Positions 1 to 9,071 of a DNA stretch of 64,000 bases are shown in pieces. The translations under genes were made by a program, and so were the position numbers. Position 1 is the first letter of the stretch. The number at the start of each line of letters is the position of its first letter. The stretch lies in the NCBI GenBank assembly GCA_963934015.1, contig CAWVWT010000003.1, forward strand, positions 1 to 64,000, in the 5' to 3' direction. This DNA is from MGIIb-P sp963934015. GTDB lineage: Archaea; Thermoplasmatota; Poseidoniia; Poseidoniales; Thalassarchaeaceae. Below the pieces are notes generated by a model. The model did no database searches. It saw nothing but the letters and a program-made list of their open reading frames with translations, and was not told where the DNA came from.

Positions 1-25
1 GGTTCAAATCCTGCCCCCTGCACCA
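1..25 (+). tRNA. 3' end of a tRNA gene (5' part outside window)
   Basis: The first bases read as a T-loop (TTCAAAT between GG and CC), the 3' half of the T-stem (CCTGC), a 7-nt acceptor strand CCCCTGC, discriminator A and an encoded CCA. The matching 5' acceptor strand would be GCAGGGG. The anticodon lies outside the window, so the isotype cannot be told. The encoded CCA agrees with the complete tRNA-Phe later in the window. Confidence 0.75.
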
Positions 26-31
26 CTCTAA

Positions 32-208
32 TCAGGATTCATTTACCATCCATTGTTCAATTTCTTTGGTTGCGAGGATAAGAGTGGGTGCCCAAAGACC
101 CACGAATATACCCAAATCCGTATCATTGCTTACGAAGTAGAGATACAAAGATCCTACTACTGAAAGCATGCTTGCTATCAATCCTATTTTCGCTATTTGG
201 CCGCTCAT
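32..208 (-). CDS. small two-TM membrane protein, function unknown
   Basis: A 58-residue protein from the ATG at 208. Two hydrophobic segments (about residues 6-26 and 32-47) flank a short acidic loop containing SNDTD, and the tail is charged. No family was recognised. The frame can be extended to a GTG at 232, but a TATA-like ATATTATTAC lies at 241-250 on this strand, which fits a short leader and the ATG at 208 better. It follows the 306-944 gene in the same direction but seems to have its own promoter. The short length makes it a moderate call. Confidence 0.5.
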   Translation of the reverse strand: MSGQIAKIGLIASMLSVVGSLYLYFVSNDTDLGIFVGLWAPTLILATKEIEQWMVNES

Positions 209-240
209 ATTATCGCCTAACCCCGGATTCACAGGTTCTA

Positions 241-250
241 GTAATAATAT
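241..250 (-). promoter_or_regulatory. TATA-like box before the 58-residue membrane protein
   Basis: On the minus strand the bases read ATATTATTAC in a gap of about 100 bases. Transcription would start near 218, ten bases before the ATG at 208. Judged by AT content and spacing only. Confidence 0.35.
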
Positions 251-305
251 GATGTTTATTCCTAGTGATTATTTTTCAAGGCGAACATTGAGGGTCGATG
301 ATTCG

Positions 306-944
306 TCATTCTTCTTCCGATTCAGCAGCAACTCGGAGTTTCCGAATTTCCCGATAATAGACCAAACCAGAGATTGAAAACAACACGATTGGAACACCAT
401 ATAGGAACAATTTGCTGACAGGTTCAGCCATCGTAGAATTTACGCCGACAATCTCGCCAAATTCGCGATTCCATTGGTCCTGATCTGAAGGTACCCCATC
501 ACCATTGACAGTATTGATATGAAGGCGATATTGAACGGTTAGAGAATCATCTTCTGGTGCTGTCCAATTGACCGTCCAAGCGCGCTGGTCGTTTCCGGCT
601 TCAGTGTGTCCGACTTCTTGGTCAGAAAAGATTTGCACTTCATTCGATAAGTTGCTCAAAATACCATGGCTCACCCATAGGTTGAATCCTCCACGGTTGG
701 TATGATTTTCAATCGATTCTGCACCACCGGTTGCTGCGATGTTCAGAAAATATGTTTTGTTCGTCTCATATAGCCCAGGTAACCCATCTAGTGAGATGAT
801 GACAGTATCTGTAGGAACTGCATTGTGGCATGTACAACCATTTTCGACATCGTCTATACCATAGGGATACGATTCAGCGACTGGAAATTGTTGAATCATC
901 AGACAGAATAGAAGCGCGAGTACCCACTTTTGTCGGTATCGCAT
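306..944 (-). CDS. exported, membrane-anchored protein with GCTCH motif (choice-of-anchor V / Reeler-like)
   Basis: A 212-residue protein. It has an N-terminal signal peptide (about residues 6-24), then GCTCH at residues 36-40, then a beta-rich domain with the pattern ISLDGLPGLY, a later GGFNLWVS segment and a WTAPE strand. A single TM helix (about 181-200) and a charged cytoplasmic tail end it. The GCTCH plus GLP-x-Y layout is that of bacterial exported 'choice-of-anchor V' proteins, related to the reelin N-domain. The Cys-x-Cys-His could bind metal or heme, but only one such motif is present. The ligand is unknown. It is divergent from the EF-hand gene at 1028 with an 83-base gap. Confidence 0.6.
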   Translation of the reverse strand: MRYRQKWVLALLFCLMIQQFPVAESYPYGIDDVENGCTCHNAVPTDTVIISLDGLPGLYETNKTYFLNIAATGGAESIENHTNRGGFNLWVSHGILSNLSNEVQIFSDQEVGHTEAGNDQRAWTVNWTAPEDDSLTVQYRLHINTVNGDGVPSDQDQWNREFGEIVGVNSTMAEPVSKLFLYGVPIVLFSISGLVYYREIRKLRVAAESEEE

Positions 945-1027
945 AAAATCCGCTGAGGACTTAACTCACATCAAACCTCGCCTGATTTTGTGACGGGTGG
1001 CTAGACCCCCGCCGTCCAAAGGGCCAA

Positions 1028-3199
1028 ATGGTAGAGCAACCTGCTCGACCTATGAGCGATACCAAAAACCCCGCCGTAGGCGGGGACGATTTGATGTCGC
1101 CTCATGAATTAATCGATGATTTGGATACCGATGAGTCCGGTTGGATTGAATCCGACGAATTTGAAAAGCGTAACCCGATCGACAAAGAACTCGACAAGAT
1201 CCGAACCCGACGCAGTGGCGATTCACGTCGATTCCCACGAGGGGTTGAAGATTTCGTCCTCATTGGCGGCATAATCTATGGTATTCTTTTCTTTGGAGGT
1301 ACGTTGGCTATGAGCGCTGGACTGCTGGGCAATAGTGTCGCCATGGACGAAACTTTTTCCGACACTTTCCTTGATTTTGAAAATTGTACAGATCCGGGTG
1401 ATGAAGTTTGGATCAATGGCTGGATTGACGATGCACACAATCTTCGGATCGATGCAATGAACGTCCCTCTGGAGGCTGAATACACCACAATCAGTTACAC
1501 AATGACCACTTCTGGTTACGATTTAAATGGGACTGAGGACAATTCGACTACAATCCGAATCGACTATACAGGTACGGAATGGCCTGCGGTCATCTATGAG
1601 TTACACGTTGTTTTCACAAATGATACGGTTGAAGTTCAAGATGAAGAGGATGAAAATGGAGTTGCTACAGGAAACACCACTGAAGTTTGGTCTAAAATTA
1701 ATTTGGCTGAGTTAGATGCAACTGTAGAAATCACGGAACGCCCACCAAGTATGGGCTGGTTACCATGGGTTGATGACAGCCCCACCAAGGAAGCTGAGAT
1801 TGTCACTGAAGAGGCACGTCGCTGTTGGACCACATCTGAATTGGGCAATTGGGGCTGGATTATGATGGGTGCCGAATGGGGTGGTGGTCGTGAGACTGCA
1901 ATGCTTGCCGGCGGTTCCGCTGGTGTCCCACCCTGGTGGATGGCTTTTGTGTCCATGTCGATGTCAGTCTTCTTCCTGTTTGCGCAATATCCACTGATGT
2001 ATCGCTTCTATCACACTGAGGACGATGATATATTGAGTGAATCTCAATTGAAGCGACTGATTCAACAGGCCATACAGAAAGTCGAGAAGAAAATGCGACT
2101 TGAAGTGAACTGGGATACTTGGAAAATGCAGGAACGAGGCATCAGTATTGACGTTCTTGTTCCTTACAAAACAACCATGGAAACCCATGTCGACATCCAA
2201 GAAATTCGTGGTGCAATGGTCACTATTGTTCTCGAGGAATTTAAGGCATTTGGAGTCATGAAACCACTCCATCTCCAATCCAAGGCTGTCGACAGTCGCA
2301 AGGGAATATTTGAGTCTCTAGAACACGGTCTAGATATGAAGGTTGAAGCTCAAGGGGAGAGGGCTGAATTGGTCGATGATTACTCGAAATTCTTTGAGAA
2401 CGTCGGTCAACTTGCTGGTGTTGAATATCAAGCCATCAAAGAGGTGAAGAAGTGGTTTGCATCACAGCGTCTAACCGATCGTGGTTCCAAGGTATATTCG
2501 GACGACGTTGCCCTCTATGTTCGTATTATCTACAAACCAAAGCAGCGCTTTGCCTTCTTCCGATTCAAGCGATCATACGTCGATGTGGAAGCAGATATTG
2601 AGAATTACATGCGTCGCAAGATGACAGATTATCTTGAAGATCGTGAGTTGGTTGTCAGCGCCCGAAATGAAGTTCAAACGCTCTCTGACCGCTCTGCTGC
2701 CGGGCGTGTCGAAACCGGCGGGGAAGAAGGCAAACACCAGGCATTGGTGGCCAAGCAAGGGGGCCTCGTCGGTACCCTGCTTCAAAATCAGGTCATGGGC
2801 GATGTATTGTCGACCGTCGAATTCGTAGCTCAAGAAAAACGTGATTTCATCAATCGTTGGGGATTCTGGGGTCTCATCGTCTTTGTTTGGATTCCATTCA
2901 TGGCTTCGGGCGTACTTGTCGGCGCCATGCTCGGTTTACTCAGCCGTATGAAATTCACCAATGTCCTCATCGCTTGTTCGATCGGAGGATTTGCCGCATC
3001 GGTAACTTGGGCTTATACTGCCCGAGGAATCATCGAAGTGATGGAGCGATATCATGCTGAGGCCCTTATTCCATGGTTGATTGCAATCGTGATTGCATTC
3101 GCAGTCTTCCATCTTCGAACCAGTAAGAAACGTCGTCGAGAAGCACTGTTCAAGGAGACCGTGCAATTCTTTGGTGGCACTTCAGAGAATGAAGACTGA
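1028..3199 (+). CDS. EF-hand membrane protein with C-terminal small-multidrug-export-like domain
   Basis: A 723-residue protein (an ATG at 1052 would give a start 8 residues later). Residues 33-44 form a canonical EF-hand loop with D33, D35, S37, G38, I40 and E44, which should bind Ca2+ on the N-terminal side. A TM helix follows (about 76-100), then an acidic Thr/Asn-rich extracytoplasmic domain, a TM near 300-325, a long soluble region, and three to four TM helices from about 615 to 700. The last part (GFWGLIVFVWIPFMASG and after) resembles the Sm_multidrug_ex family (COG2426), whose transport role is itself weakly supported. The fusion of an EF-hand to this domain is unusual. Function is inferred from domains only. 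Confidence 0.55.
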   Translation: MVEQPARPMSDTKNPAVGGDDLMSPHELIDDLDTDESGWIESDEFEKRNPIDKELDKIRTRRSGDSRRFPRGVEDFVLIGGIIYGILFFGGTLAMSAGLLGNSVAMDETFSDTFLDFENCTDPGDEVWINGWIDDAHNLRIDAMNVPLEAEYTTISYTMTTSGYDLNGTEDNSTTIRIDYTGTEWPAVIYELHVVFTNDTVEVQDEEDENGVATGNTTEVWSKINLAELDATVEITERPPSMGWLPWVDDSPTKEAEIVTEEARRCWTTSELGNWGWIMMGAEWGGGRETAMLAGGSAGVPPWWMAFVSMSMSVFFLFAQYPLMYRFYHTEDDDILSESQLKRLIQQAIQKVEKKMRLEVNWDTWKMQERGISIDVLVPYKTTMETHVDIQEIRGAMVTIVLEEFKAFGVMKPLHLQSKAVDSRKGIFESLEHGLDMKVEAQGERAELVDDYSKFFENVGQLAGVEYQAIKEVKKWFASQRLTDRGSKVYSDDVALYVRIIYKPKQRFAFFRFKRSYVDVEADIENYMRRKMTDYLEDRELVVSARNEVQTLSDRSAAGRVETGGEEGKHQALVAKQGGLVGTLLQNQVMGDVLSTVEFVAQEKRDFINRWGFWGLIVFVWIPFMASGVLVGAMLGLLSRMKFTNVLIACSIGGFAASVTWAYTARGIIEVMERYHAEALIPWLIAIVIAFAVFHLRTSKKRRREALFKETVQFFGGTSENED

Positions 3200-3207
3200 T
3201 TGAGATA

Positions 3208-3228
3208 TCACCCTGTATAACAGGGTGA
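3208..3228. other. intergenic hairpin, 9-bp stem, ATA loop
   Basis: Arms TCACCCTGT and ACAGGGTGA pair perfectly around ATA, 8 bases after the EF-hand gene and 49 bases before the ABC ATPase. It is one of a recurrent set of such hairpins in this window. No T-run follows. Confidence 0.6.
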
Positions 3229-3277
3229 ATCGACTTAAGCGCTATATGTCACCGATTTGAGCCCGCTACGGGATAGC

Positions 3278-3952
3278 ATGACATTGGTTGATATCAATAA
3301 TCTCAAACGGCACTACAAAATTGCATCTGGAACCGTCAAGGCCCTCGATGGGATCAATCTGAAAATTGAGGAAGGCGAGAGAATTCTCTTACTGGGTCCT
3401 TCAGGTTCCGGTAAGACGACTTTATTGAACTGCCTTGCAGCCCTCGATAATCCAACAGGTGGTGATTACGATTTCAATGGCCAAAAAGTACCAAAAGGAC
3501 ATGCAGAGAAGATGACCACATTCCGTCGGGAAAATATTGGTTACGTTTTCCAATTCTTCAATCTTCTACAGGACCTTACAGTGCTTGAGAACATCCTCCT
3601 CATTCAGGAACTGTCCGATGGTCGAAATGAAGCCAGAGCACGAGATTTACTCACTTTGGTTGGACTAGAAGCGGAGGTGAACCGGTTCCCTGCAGAAATC
3701 AGTGGCGGTCAGCAACAGAGAGTTGCGATTGCCAGAAGTTTGGCCAAGAGCCCCAATCTATTGCTTGGAGATGAGCTGACTGGCAATTTGGATTCAGCGA
3801 CATCTGCCAAAGTTATGGAGGCACTAGTAGGCGCTTGTGAGGCAGAGGGAATCACGACAGTCATGGTGACTCACGATGAATCATTGGTCAAATATGCGAC
3901 CAGAGTTGTTCGTTTGGACAGTGGAAAAATTGTTTCTGATGAAAAGGTATGA
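3278..3952 (+). CDS. ABC transporter ATP-binding protein (LolD/MacB type)
   Basis: A 224-residue ATPase that energises the FtsX-type permease encoded next. Walker A is GPSGSGKTT, the signature is ISGGQQQRVAIARSL, Walker B is LLLGDELTGNLDSAT, and the H-loop is TVMVTHDESL. The family consensus in Walker B is ADEPTGNLD; here Ala and Pro are replaced (GDELTG), while the catalytic Glu is kept. The ATG at 3278 is preferred over an in-frame TTG at 3257, because family members begin a few residues before the first beta strand. The stop overlaps an ATG in the permease frame. Likely job: lipoprotein, lipid or peptide export across the single membrane; substrate unknown. Confidence 0.9.
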   Translation: MTLVDINNLKRHYKIASGTVKALDGINLKIEEGERILLLGPSGSGKTTLLNCLAALDNPTGGDYDFNGQKVPKGHAEKMTTFRRENIGYVFQFFNLLQDLTVLENILLIQELSDGRNEARARDLLTLVGLEAEVNRFPAEISGGQQQRVAIARSLAKSPNLLLGDELTGNLDSATSAKVMEALVGACEAEGITTVMVTHDESLVKYATRVVRLDSGKIVSDEKV

Positions 3953-3966
3953 ACGGAGGTGACAAT

Positions 3967-6405
3967 ATGTCCATGCTGTTGACAAAGAGGCTCGCGAGAA
4001 GCCTTTGGCGTACCAAATTACGCCTATCAGCAGTTGTCTTGATGGTGGCGATTGGTGTATTCGCAGGTATCTCCTTTGGAGCGTACGCCAATTCTGTGAC
4101 CACCCTGTACGATGGTATCTACGCCGACGATGAAGACGGGCTCAATTTACCTGACCTATGGGTCGAAAAAGATGCTGGAAATTGGAATGCATCTACTGCA
4201 ATAAATCTCTGTCAAGAGATTCTCAACCAATGGCCTGAAGGTGAACTTGAGTTGGATCATTGTGAACCTCGATTGGTGACCAGTGGGCAACTGTTCAGTC
4301 CGGATACAAACATTGGAATGGTTTCTGCTGTTTGGCATGGAATTGATGAGGGGAATGTCGACAAAGTATGGATTCCCGATCACGACTGTTGTTCAGGGCG
4401 ATTGGCGGCAAATGATAACGAAATTGTGATTGATGAACATGCTGTTGAGGCGCTGAAAATTAAACTGGGCGACACCGTTCGAATCAGTGCCGGTGCTGGT
4501 TTTTCGTTGAATTACACAGTCGTTGGTATTGGGTATCATTCCAATCACCTATACTTTACAGGAGAAGGCGAAAAACTTCCAGCTCAACCCGGTACTTTCG
4601 TGGCGGGTTACATGACCTCTGAAGGCCTAGAGAAGGTTGCCAATTTCAGTGCGGGTTCATCAAACCAATTGTTGCTGGATATTGTAGGGATACCAGACTC
4701 ACAGAACCCCGACAGCAGTGGGTTGGCCACCTTGAATGCAAACATTACAGCGATTGTTGGCGAGGTGGATGAATCGTCCGCGAGTATCTTTGATCGGACG
4801 GGTGTGGATTCGGTAGAATTCTTGAGAGCGGATGCCGATGGCGCAATGAAAACATATCCAGTTGTGACTGGAATGATTGCCATGGTTGCTGGCATCACCA
4901 TTTTCCTCAGCCTTCAACGCTTAATCCAATCTCAAGCCAAGGAAATCGCAGTACTTCGTACCCTTGGTGTGCGACGGATGTCAATCATGCCAGGTTACAT
5001 CATCGCTCCAATTTTCATTGGTGCTTTGGGATGTCTCTTAGGTGCTATCCCCGGTGTATTGTTAGGTGCCCCAGCCATGATTTCGATGTATGAGGACATC
5101 ATAGGGATTCCAATTATTGACTCATCTGTTCCCAATTCGATGGTGATTCAAATCATTATCATCGCCATGGTTGTAGTGTTTCTTTCTGGATTGCGACCGG
5201 CTTGGCAAGCTTCCCGCTTACAACCGCTTGAAGTTCTACGAGGGCAGCACGAAATTCGAGTATCATCTAGGGGCTTACAGAAGTTGACCTCTCGAATGCC
5301 CGCAACCGTTGGCTTAACCATTCGCTCGAGTATCCGAAAACCGGTTCGTTTGATGTTTACTTTCTTTGCTGTGGGGATTTCAATGCTGATTTTTGGAACC
5401 ATGTTGCTCATGATGGATTCGATGAGTGAGGTGTTCCTAGGGGGTGTTGAAGATCGGCAGAGTTGGGATGCTCAAGCCGGTACAAATGGTTTCTATGGTG
5501 GTGAAGATGAAATTGTTGAATGGGCAAATGAGAATGGTGCCGATTATGAATTAATGATATTATACCCTGGAAAACCAGCCAATGATTCGCGCCAACTCAC
5601 AGCCTATGGACTCGAGAATTTGGCAACAGAGGATGCCGAATCGATGTATCTCGTGAGTCTTGCATCTGGAGAATTACCCAAGGGTGGAATGGACACACCT
5701 GAAGTATTGATTGATGAGGGAATCAATCATTTCTTGGGCTGGAAAGTGGGTGAAACACATTCACTTGAATTTGGAACAAAACACGTGGATGTCAAAGTGA
5801 CAGGGTTCACAAAAGGAGACCTTGAACGGTCTGTTTATTTCCATCGTTCAGATTTATCTGAAATCGTTGGATTAGAAGCAACTGTTGTGTTGTTGCAACT
5901 TCCTGATGGAGTTGAGGTTGACGATGAATTGGCCGAAATTTCCATGGGGGTCGCGGTTCGTGAAGATTCTTTGGCGGCCTTTGAAACTCTGATGGATCAA
6001 CAGAAAGGAATGTTCTATGCAATTCAGGGTCTTGGGATTCTAATTGCTCTAGCAGTTCTATTCAATACGCTGGTCATGAATCTAGCTGAAAGGGACACAG
6101 AAATTGCCACCCTCAGGGTCCTTGGAGCATCTAACAATCGATTGGGATTGATGCTATTTGGTGAACACCTTGTGATTGGTTTGATTGGTGGGGTTCTTGG
6201 TTGTATATTCTCTGTCCTTGGAACGAAATTGATGATATCATCTTTTGTTCAATGGGGGATGTATTTCACCGTCTCAGCAACCACTACAACCATCCTAATT
6301 CTCATTGGAATTGTCGCTGGAATCTCCATCTCATTGACTCCATTTGGAATGTGGAGAATTAAGAAAATGAATTTGGTTGAGAAGGTCAAAGACCTGTCGC
6401 AGTGA
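3967..6405 (+). CDS. ABC transporter permease, two FtsX domains
   Basis: An 812-residue membrane protein. It has an N-terminal TM helix after LWRTKLRL, a large extracytoplasmic MacB-type domain (about 50-290), a three-helix FtsX unit (about 295-415, with the coupling motif EIAVLRTLGVRR), a linker TM near 460-485, a second extracytoplasmic domain, and a final FtsX unit (about 680-800, with TEIATLRVLGAS). The twice-repeated 'EIA-LR-LG' segment is the cytoplasmic loop that touches the ATPase. GGAGGTGA at 3955-3962 sits just before the ATG at 3967, which is therefore chosen over the ATG at 3949 that overlaps the ATPase stop. It forms an exporter or mechanotransducer with the preceding ATPase. Confidence 0.88.
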   Translation: MSMLLTKRLARSLWRTKLRLSAVVLMVAIGVFAGISFGAYANSVTTLYDGIYADDEDGLNLPDLWVEKDAGNWNASTAINLCQEILNQWPEGELELDHCEPRLVTSGQLFSPDTNIGMVSAVWHGIDEGNVDKVWIPDHDCCSGRLAANDNEIVIDEHAVEALKIKLGDTVRISAGAGFSLNYTVVGIGYHSNHLYFTGEGEKLPAQPGTFVAGYMTSEGLEKVANFSAGSSNQLLLDIVGIPDSQNPDSSGLATLNANITAIVGEVDESSASIFDRTGVDSVEFLRADADGAMKTYPVVTGMIAMVAGITIFLSLQRLIQSQAKEIAVLRTLGVRRMSIMPGYIIAPIFIGALGCLLGAIPGVLLGAPAMISMYEDIIGIPIIDSSVPNSMVIQIIIIAMVVVFLSGLRPAWQASRLQPLEVLRGQHEIRVSSRGLQKLTSRMPATVGLTIRSSIRKPVRLMFTFFAVGISMLIFGTMLLMMDSMSEVFLGGVEDRQSWDAQAGTNGFYGGEDEIVEWANENGADYELMILYPGKPANDSRQLTAYGLENLATEDAESMYLVSLASGELPKGGMDTPEVLIDEGINHFLGWKVGETHSLEFGTKHVDVKVTGFTKGDLERSVYFHRSDLSEIVGLEATVVLLQLPDGVEVDDELAEISMGVAVREDSLAAFETLMDQQKGMFYAIQGLGILIALAVLFNTLVMNLAERDTEIATLRVLGASNNRLGLMLFGEHLVIGLIGGVLGCIFSVLGTKLMISSFVQWGMYFTVSATTTTILILIGIVAGISISLTPFGMWRIKKMNLVEKVKDLSQ

Positions 6406-6414
6406 GGTGTTTGT

Positions 6415-7191
6415 ATGCGTTTGGTCACTTGGAATCTCAATGGTATTCGTGCCGCGATTCGCAAGGGATTGGATGATTTTGTCGAACGTATCAATCCCGA
6501 TATTCTGCTACTGCAGGAAACCCGAGCGTTACCTGAACAACTTCCGAAGGATTGGACTCCAACCATGTCGCATGCTCTGATGCATCCTGCTGAAAAGAAA
6601 GGCTACTCTGGAGTTGCAACTTGGTCCAAGGAATCATTCACAGAAATAGGTCGAGGAACGGGTACAAATCTTGATCCAGACGACCTTGAAGGTCGTATGC
6701 TCCACACCTATCACAACGGTGTGCATTGTCTGAATTGTTACTTACCTAGTGGCTCTAACAAGATCGAGCGGCAAATTTGGAAGGAACAGTGGATGGAAGA
6801 TCTCCTCGAATGGGCGCGCCCGTTTACGAAATTGGATGAACCAGTATTCCTCTGTGGCGACCTCAATATCGCTCACACTGAAGATGATATTTGGAACCCT
6901 GTTGGTAATAAAAAGATGAGTGGATTTTTACCACAGGAACGCGAATGGTTTGACCGACTTCTCGCATCAGGTTGGAACGATTTGCTTCGCATTGGTGTTG
7001 GACCTGGAAAAGGCCCCTATTCTTGGTGGTCAAACCGTGGCCAAGCTCGAGAGAAAGATCGAGGATGGCGTATTGATTACGTTCTCGCCAATGCTGCTGG
7101 CGCGCCACTCTTGCAACGAGCTTCTGTGATGAGAGAAGGTGGATTGGTCGTGAGTGATCATGCGCCAGTCATCGTTGATTTGGATATTTAG
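6415..7191 (+). CDS. xth: exodeoxyribonuclease III (AP endonuclease)
   Basis: A 258-residue EEP-superfamily nuclease that cuts DNA 5' of abasic sites and removes blocked 3' ends. Motifs appear in order: WNLNGIRAA (Asn), LLLQETR (metal-binding Glu), CGDLNIAHTEDDI (catalytic Asp/Asn), SWWSNRGQAREKDRGWRIDY, and a final SDHAPVIVDL with the active-site His. The length is normal for the family. GAGGTG at 6402-6407 overlaps the end of the permease gene and sets the start. It is not functionally tied to its neighbours; it probably only shares the transcript. Confidence 0.95.
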   Translation: MRLVTWNLNGIRAAIRKGLDDFVERINPDILLLQETRALPEQLPKDWTPTMSHALMHPAEKKGYSGVATWSKESFTEIGRGTGTNLDPDDLEGRMLHTYHNGVHCLNCYLPSGSNKIERQIWKEQWMEDLLEWARPFTKLDEPVFLCGDLNIAHTEDDIWNPVGNKKMSGFLPQEREWFDRLLASGWNDLLRIGVGPGKGPYSWWSNRGQAREKDRGWRIDYVLANAAGAPLLQRASVMREGGLVVSDHAPVIVDLDI

Positions 7192-7210
7192 GTCGACCCT
7201 ACGGGTCGAC
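7192..7210. other. intergenic hairpin, 8-bp stem, TAC loop
   Basis: Arms GTCGACCC and GGGTCGAC pair perfectly around TAC, starting at the last base before or after the exonuclease stop codon. The next gene starts 35 bases downstream in the same direction. Confidence 0.65.
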
Positions 7211-7244
7211 AAACGCTCAAATGCAGGGAGTAGTGGGGACACCC

Positions 7245-8006
7245 ATGAGCGGTGACCTCAAAAATCGCCTCGAGCGCCTTCTTCCGAATGGGCGTGGCGT
7301 TTGGATTCCGATGGATCACGGCCTCTCAGGGTATCCCGAAGAGGGTCTTGATCGAATGGATTTAGTCATAGATTCTATCATTGATGGTGGAGCTGATGCT
7401 ATCGTTTGCCAGAAAGGAGTTGTCAGTCAACAATCGATTCGAACCGGTTGGGATGGATTTGTTTGCCATGTCTCAGCCTCGACTGCTCATGGTGGCGAAA
7501 ATTCACAATTCAAGGTTAAAATTGCAAGTGCTGCTGAAGCATTTTCGCGAGGTGCCACGGGTGTTTCAGGACAGATTAACCTCGGTGATGAAAACGAACC
7601 TGAAATGATTGTTGACATGGGTGAATTGACATCGGAAGCACATGGAATGGAAATGCCAGTCCTAGGCATGGTCTACCCGCGAGGTCCAAATTTGGTCACT
7701 CTGCCAAATGATATCACAGGTGGTGTGGCCCATGCGGCACGTGTCGCATATGAAATGGGCTGCCATGTAGTGAAAGTTCCTTGGACTGGTAATGCAAAGA
7801 GTTTCCGAAAGGTGTGCGATGCAGTCCCCATTCCAGTATTGATTGCCGGTGGGCCTAGTGGTGGGAGTTTCGACGAAACATTAGAAATCGTTCGGGATGC
7901 AATGTCTGCCGGTGGAGCTGGTGTTTGCATGGGCCGTCAGGTGTTTGGCGCTAAAGATCCTGAAGCCTGTGTCCGCGCACTACGGGCAATCATCCATGAT
8001 GAATGA
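7245..8006 (+). CDS. 2-amino-3,7-dideoxy-D-threo-hept-6-ulosonate (ADH) synthase
   Basis: A 253-residue class I aldolase of the FbaB/DhnA family. It makes ADH from aspartate semialdehyde and a 6-deoxy-5-ketofructose phosphate, the archaeal entry into aromatic amino acid synthesis that replaces DAHP synthase. The motifs seen are IPMDHGLSGYP near the N-terminus (catalytic Asp/His), HVVKVPWTGN (Schiff-base Lys), and a phosphate-binding IAGGPSGG plus GGAGVCMGRQVF at the C-terminus. The ATG at 7245 places MDHG about 22 residues in, as in the family; an ATG at 7221 is also possible. Adjacency to DHQ synthase II makes ADH synthase much likelier than fructose-bisphosphate aldolase. Confidence 0.9.
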   Translation: MSGDLKNRLERLLPNGRGVWIPMDHGLSGYPEEGLDRMDLVIDSIIDGGADAIVCQKGVVSQQSIRTGWDGFVCHVSASTAHGGENSQFKVKIASAAEAFSRGATGVSGQINLGDENEPEMIVDMGELTSEAHGMEMPVLGMVYPRGPNLVTLPNDITGGVAHAARVAYEMGCHVVKVPWTGNAKSFRKVCDAVPIPVLIAGGPSGGSFDETLEIVRDAMSAGGAGVCMGRQVFGAKDPEACVRALRAIIHDE

Positions 8007-8015
8007 GGTGAACAA

Positions 8016-9059
8016 ATGGAATTATGGCTAGATGCAGCGAGTGCAAGTAGTGGCATTCTCCAACCACACCCTGCAGACCGCGTATTGCTCGCTAAGGGGG
8101 ATGCAATCCCTGAGTGGGTGGATTCTGCTTTGTTTGCTTGTGAAGACGGTCGTATTCTTGATTCATCCACCGCACCTGTTGGCATTCATGTTGAAATTAG
8201 CGATGCGGAGGGTCAAGACGCAGCAAAATCGATGGTTGGTCTTGTGTCTTGGATTGTATTGACGACTGGAGATTGGCAAATGATTCCACTTGAGAATCTC
8301 GTTGCAGTAGCCCAGGGTACTGGTACACACCTCATCGCTCGAATCGATACAACACAATCCATTAGAGGTGCAGCTTTTGCTCTTGAGACGGGGGTCGATG
8401 GCTTGCTATTGCCTGCCGACCATGCAGAAATTTGGGCCGAGGCGCAGATTATCGCAGCCGAACGTCTCGCCTCTCAAAGCGAAGGCGACGAAGGTGTGCT
8501 CGAAGATGGATCTGAATTAGTAGCGGTCGAGGTTCTTTCCATTGACGATGGGGGTGTCGGTGACCGTGTTTGTGTGGACTTGACATCCGTTCTTGAAATC
8601 GGTGAAGGTTTCCTCATTGGTTCTTCTGCCAATGCGTTGGTTTTGGTTCACGGTGAAACATTGGAGAGCGATTTTGTCCCACCTCGCCCATTTAGAGTCA
8701 ATGCAGGGGCAGTTCACGCTTACATTTTGTTGGCGGATGGTTCAACTAAATATCTGAGCGAACTGATAGCAGGGGATTCTGTTGCAGTATGCAATTCATC
8801 CGGCATTGTTCGAAGTGCAATGATTGGGCGAATGAAAATCGAGTCTCGCCCATTTCTACTCATTCGCTACGGGCACTCTGAGAGTGGTATCACTGGACAA
8901 ATTTTCCTCCAACAAGCCGAAACGGTTCGATTGATATCTCCTTTAGGAGATATGCCCTCCGTCACCTCAGTCGAGGTTGGTGATTATCTGCTTGCATTCA
9001 CTGGAACAAGCGCTAGACATATCGGGCAGAACGTTCTGTCGGTAGCCGAGGAGCACTGA
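8016..9059 (+). CDS. aroB': 3-dehydroquinate synthase II (archaeal type)
   Basis: A 347-residue enzyme that converts ADH to 3-dehydroquinate by NAD-dependent oxidative deamination and cyclisation. The C-terminal half holds the family blocks GEGFLIGSSANALVLVHGET, then PRPFRVNAGAVHAYI, ADGSTKYLSEL, IGRMKIESRP and QIFLQQAETVRL. The N-terminal half is more divergent (LDAASA start, LLLPADHAE). The start follows GAGGTGA after the ADH synthase stop with 9 bases between the genes. This protein belongs to the archaeal family and is unrelated to bacterial AroB. Confidence 0.93.
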   Translation: MELWLDAASASSGILQPHPADRVLLAKGDAIPEWVDSALFACEDGRILDSSTAPVGIHVEISDAEGQDAAKSMVGLVSWIVLTTGDWQMIPLENLVAVAQGTGTHLIARIDTTQSIRGAAFALETGVDGLLLPADHAEIWAEAQIIAAERLASQSEGDEGVLEDGSELVAVEVLSIDDGGVGDRVCVDLTSVLEIGEGFLIGSSANALVLVHGETLESDFVPPRPFRVNAGAVHAYILLADGSTKYLSELIAGDSVAVCNSSGIVRSAMIGRMKIESRPFLLIRYGHSESGITGQIFLQQAETVRLISPLGDMPSVTSVEVGDYLLAFTGTSARHIGQNVLSVAEEH

Positions 9060-9071
9060 GGAGGGGGTAGT

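Noticed and set aside
7192..7210. Classical intrinsic terminator
   Set aside because: Stem is good but no T-run follows this or the similar hairpins, so a plain terminator call is not supported.
7245..8006. Class I fructose-bisphosphate aldolase
   Set aside because: Same fold family, but the gene sits in the archaeal chorismate cluster directly before DHQ synthase II.
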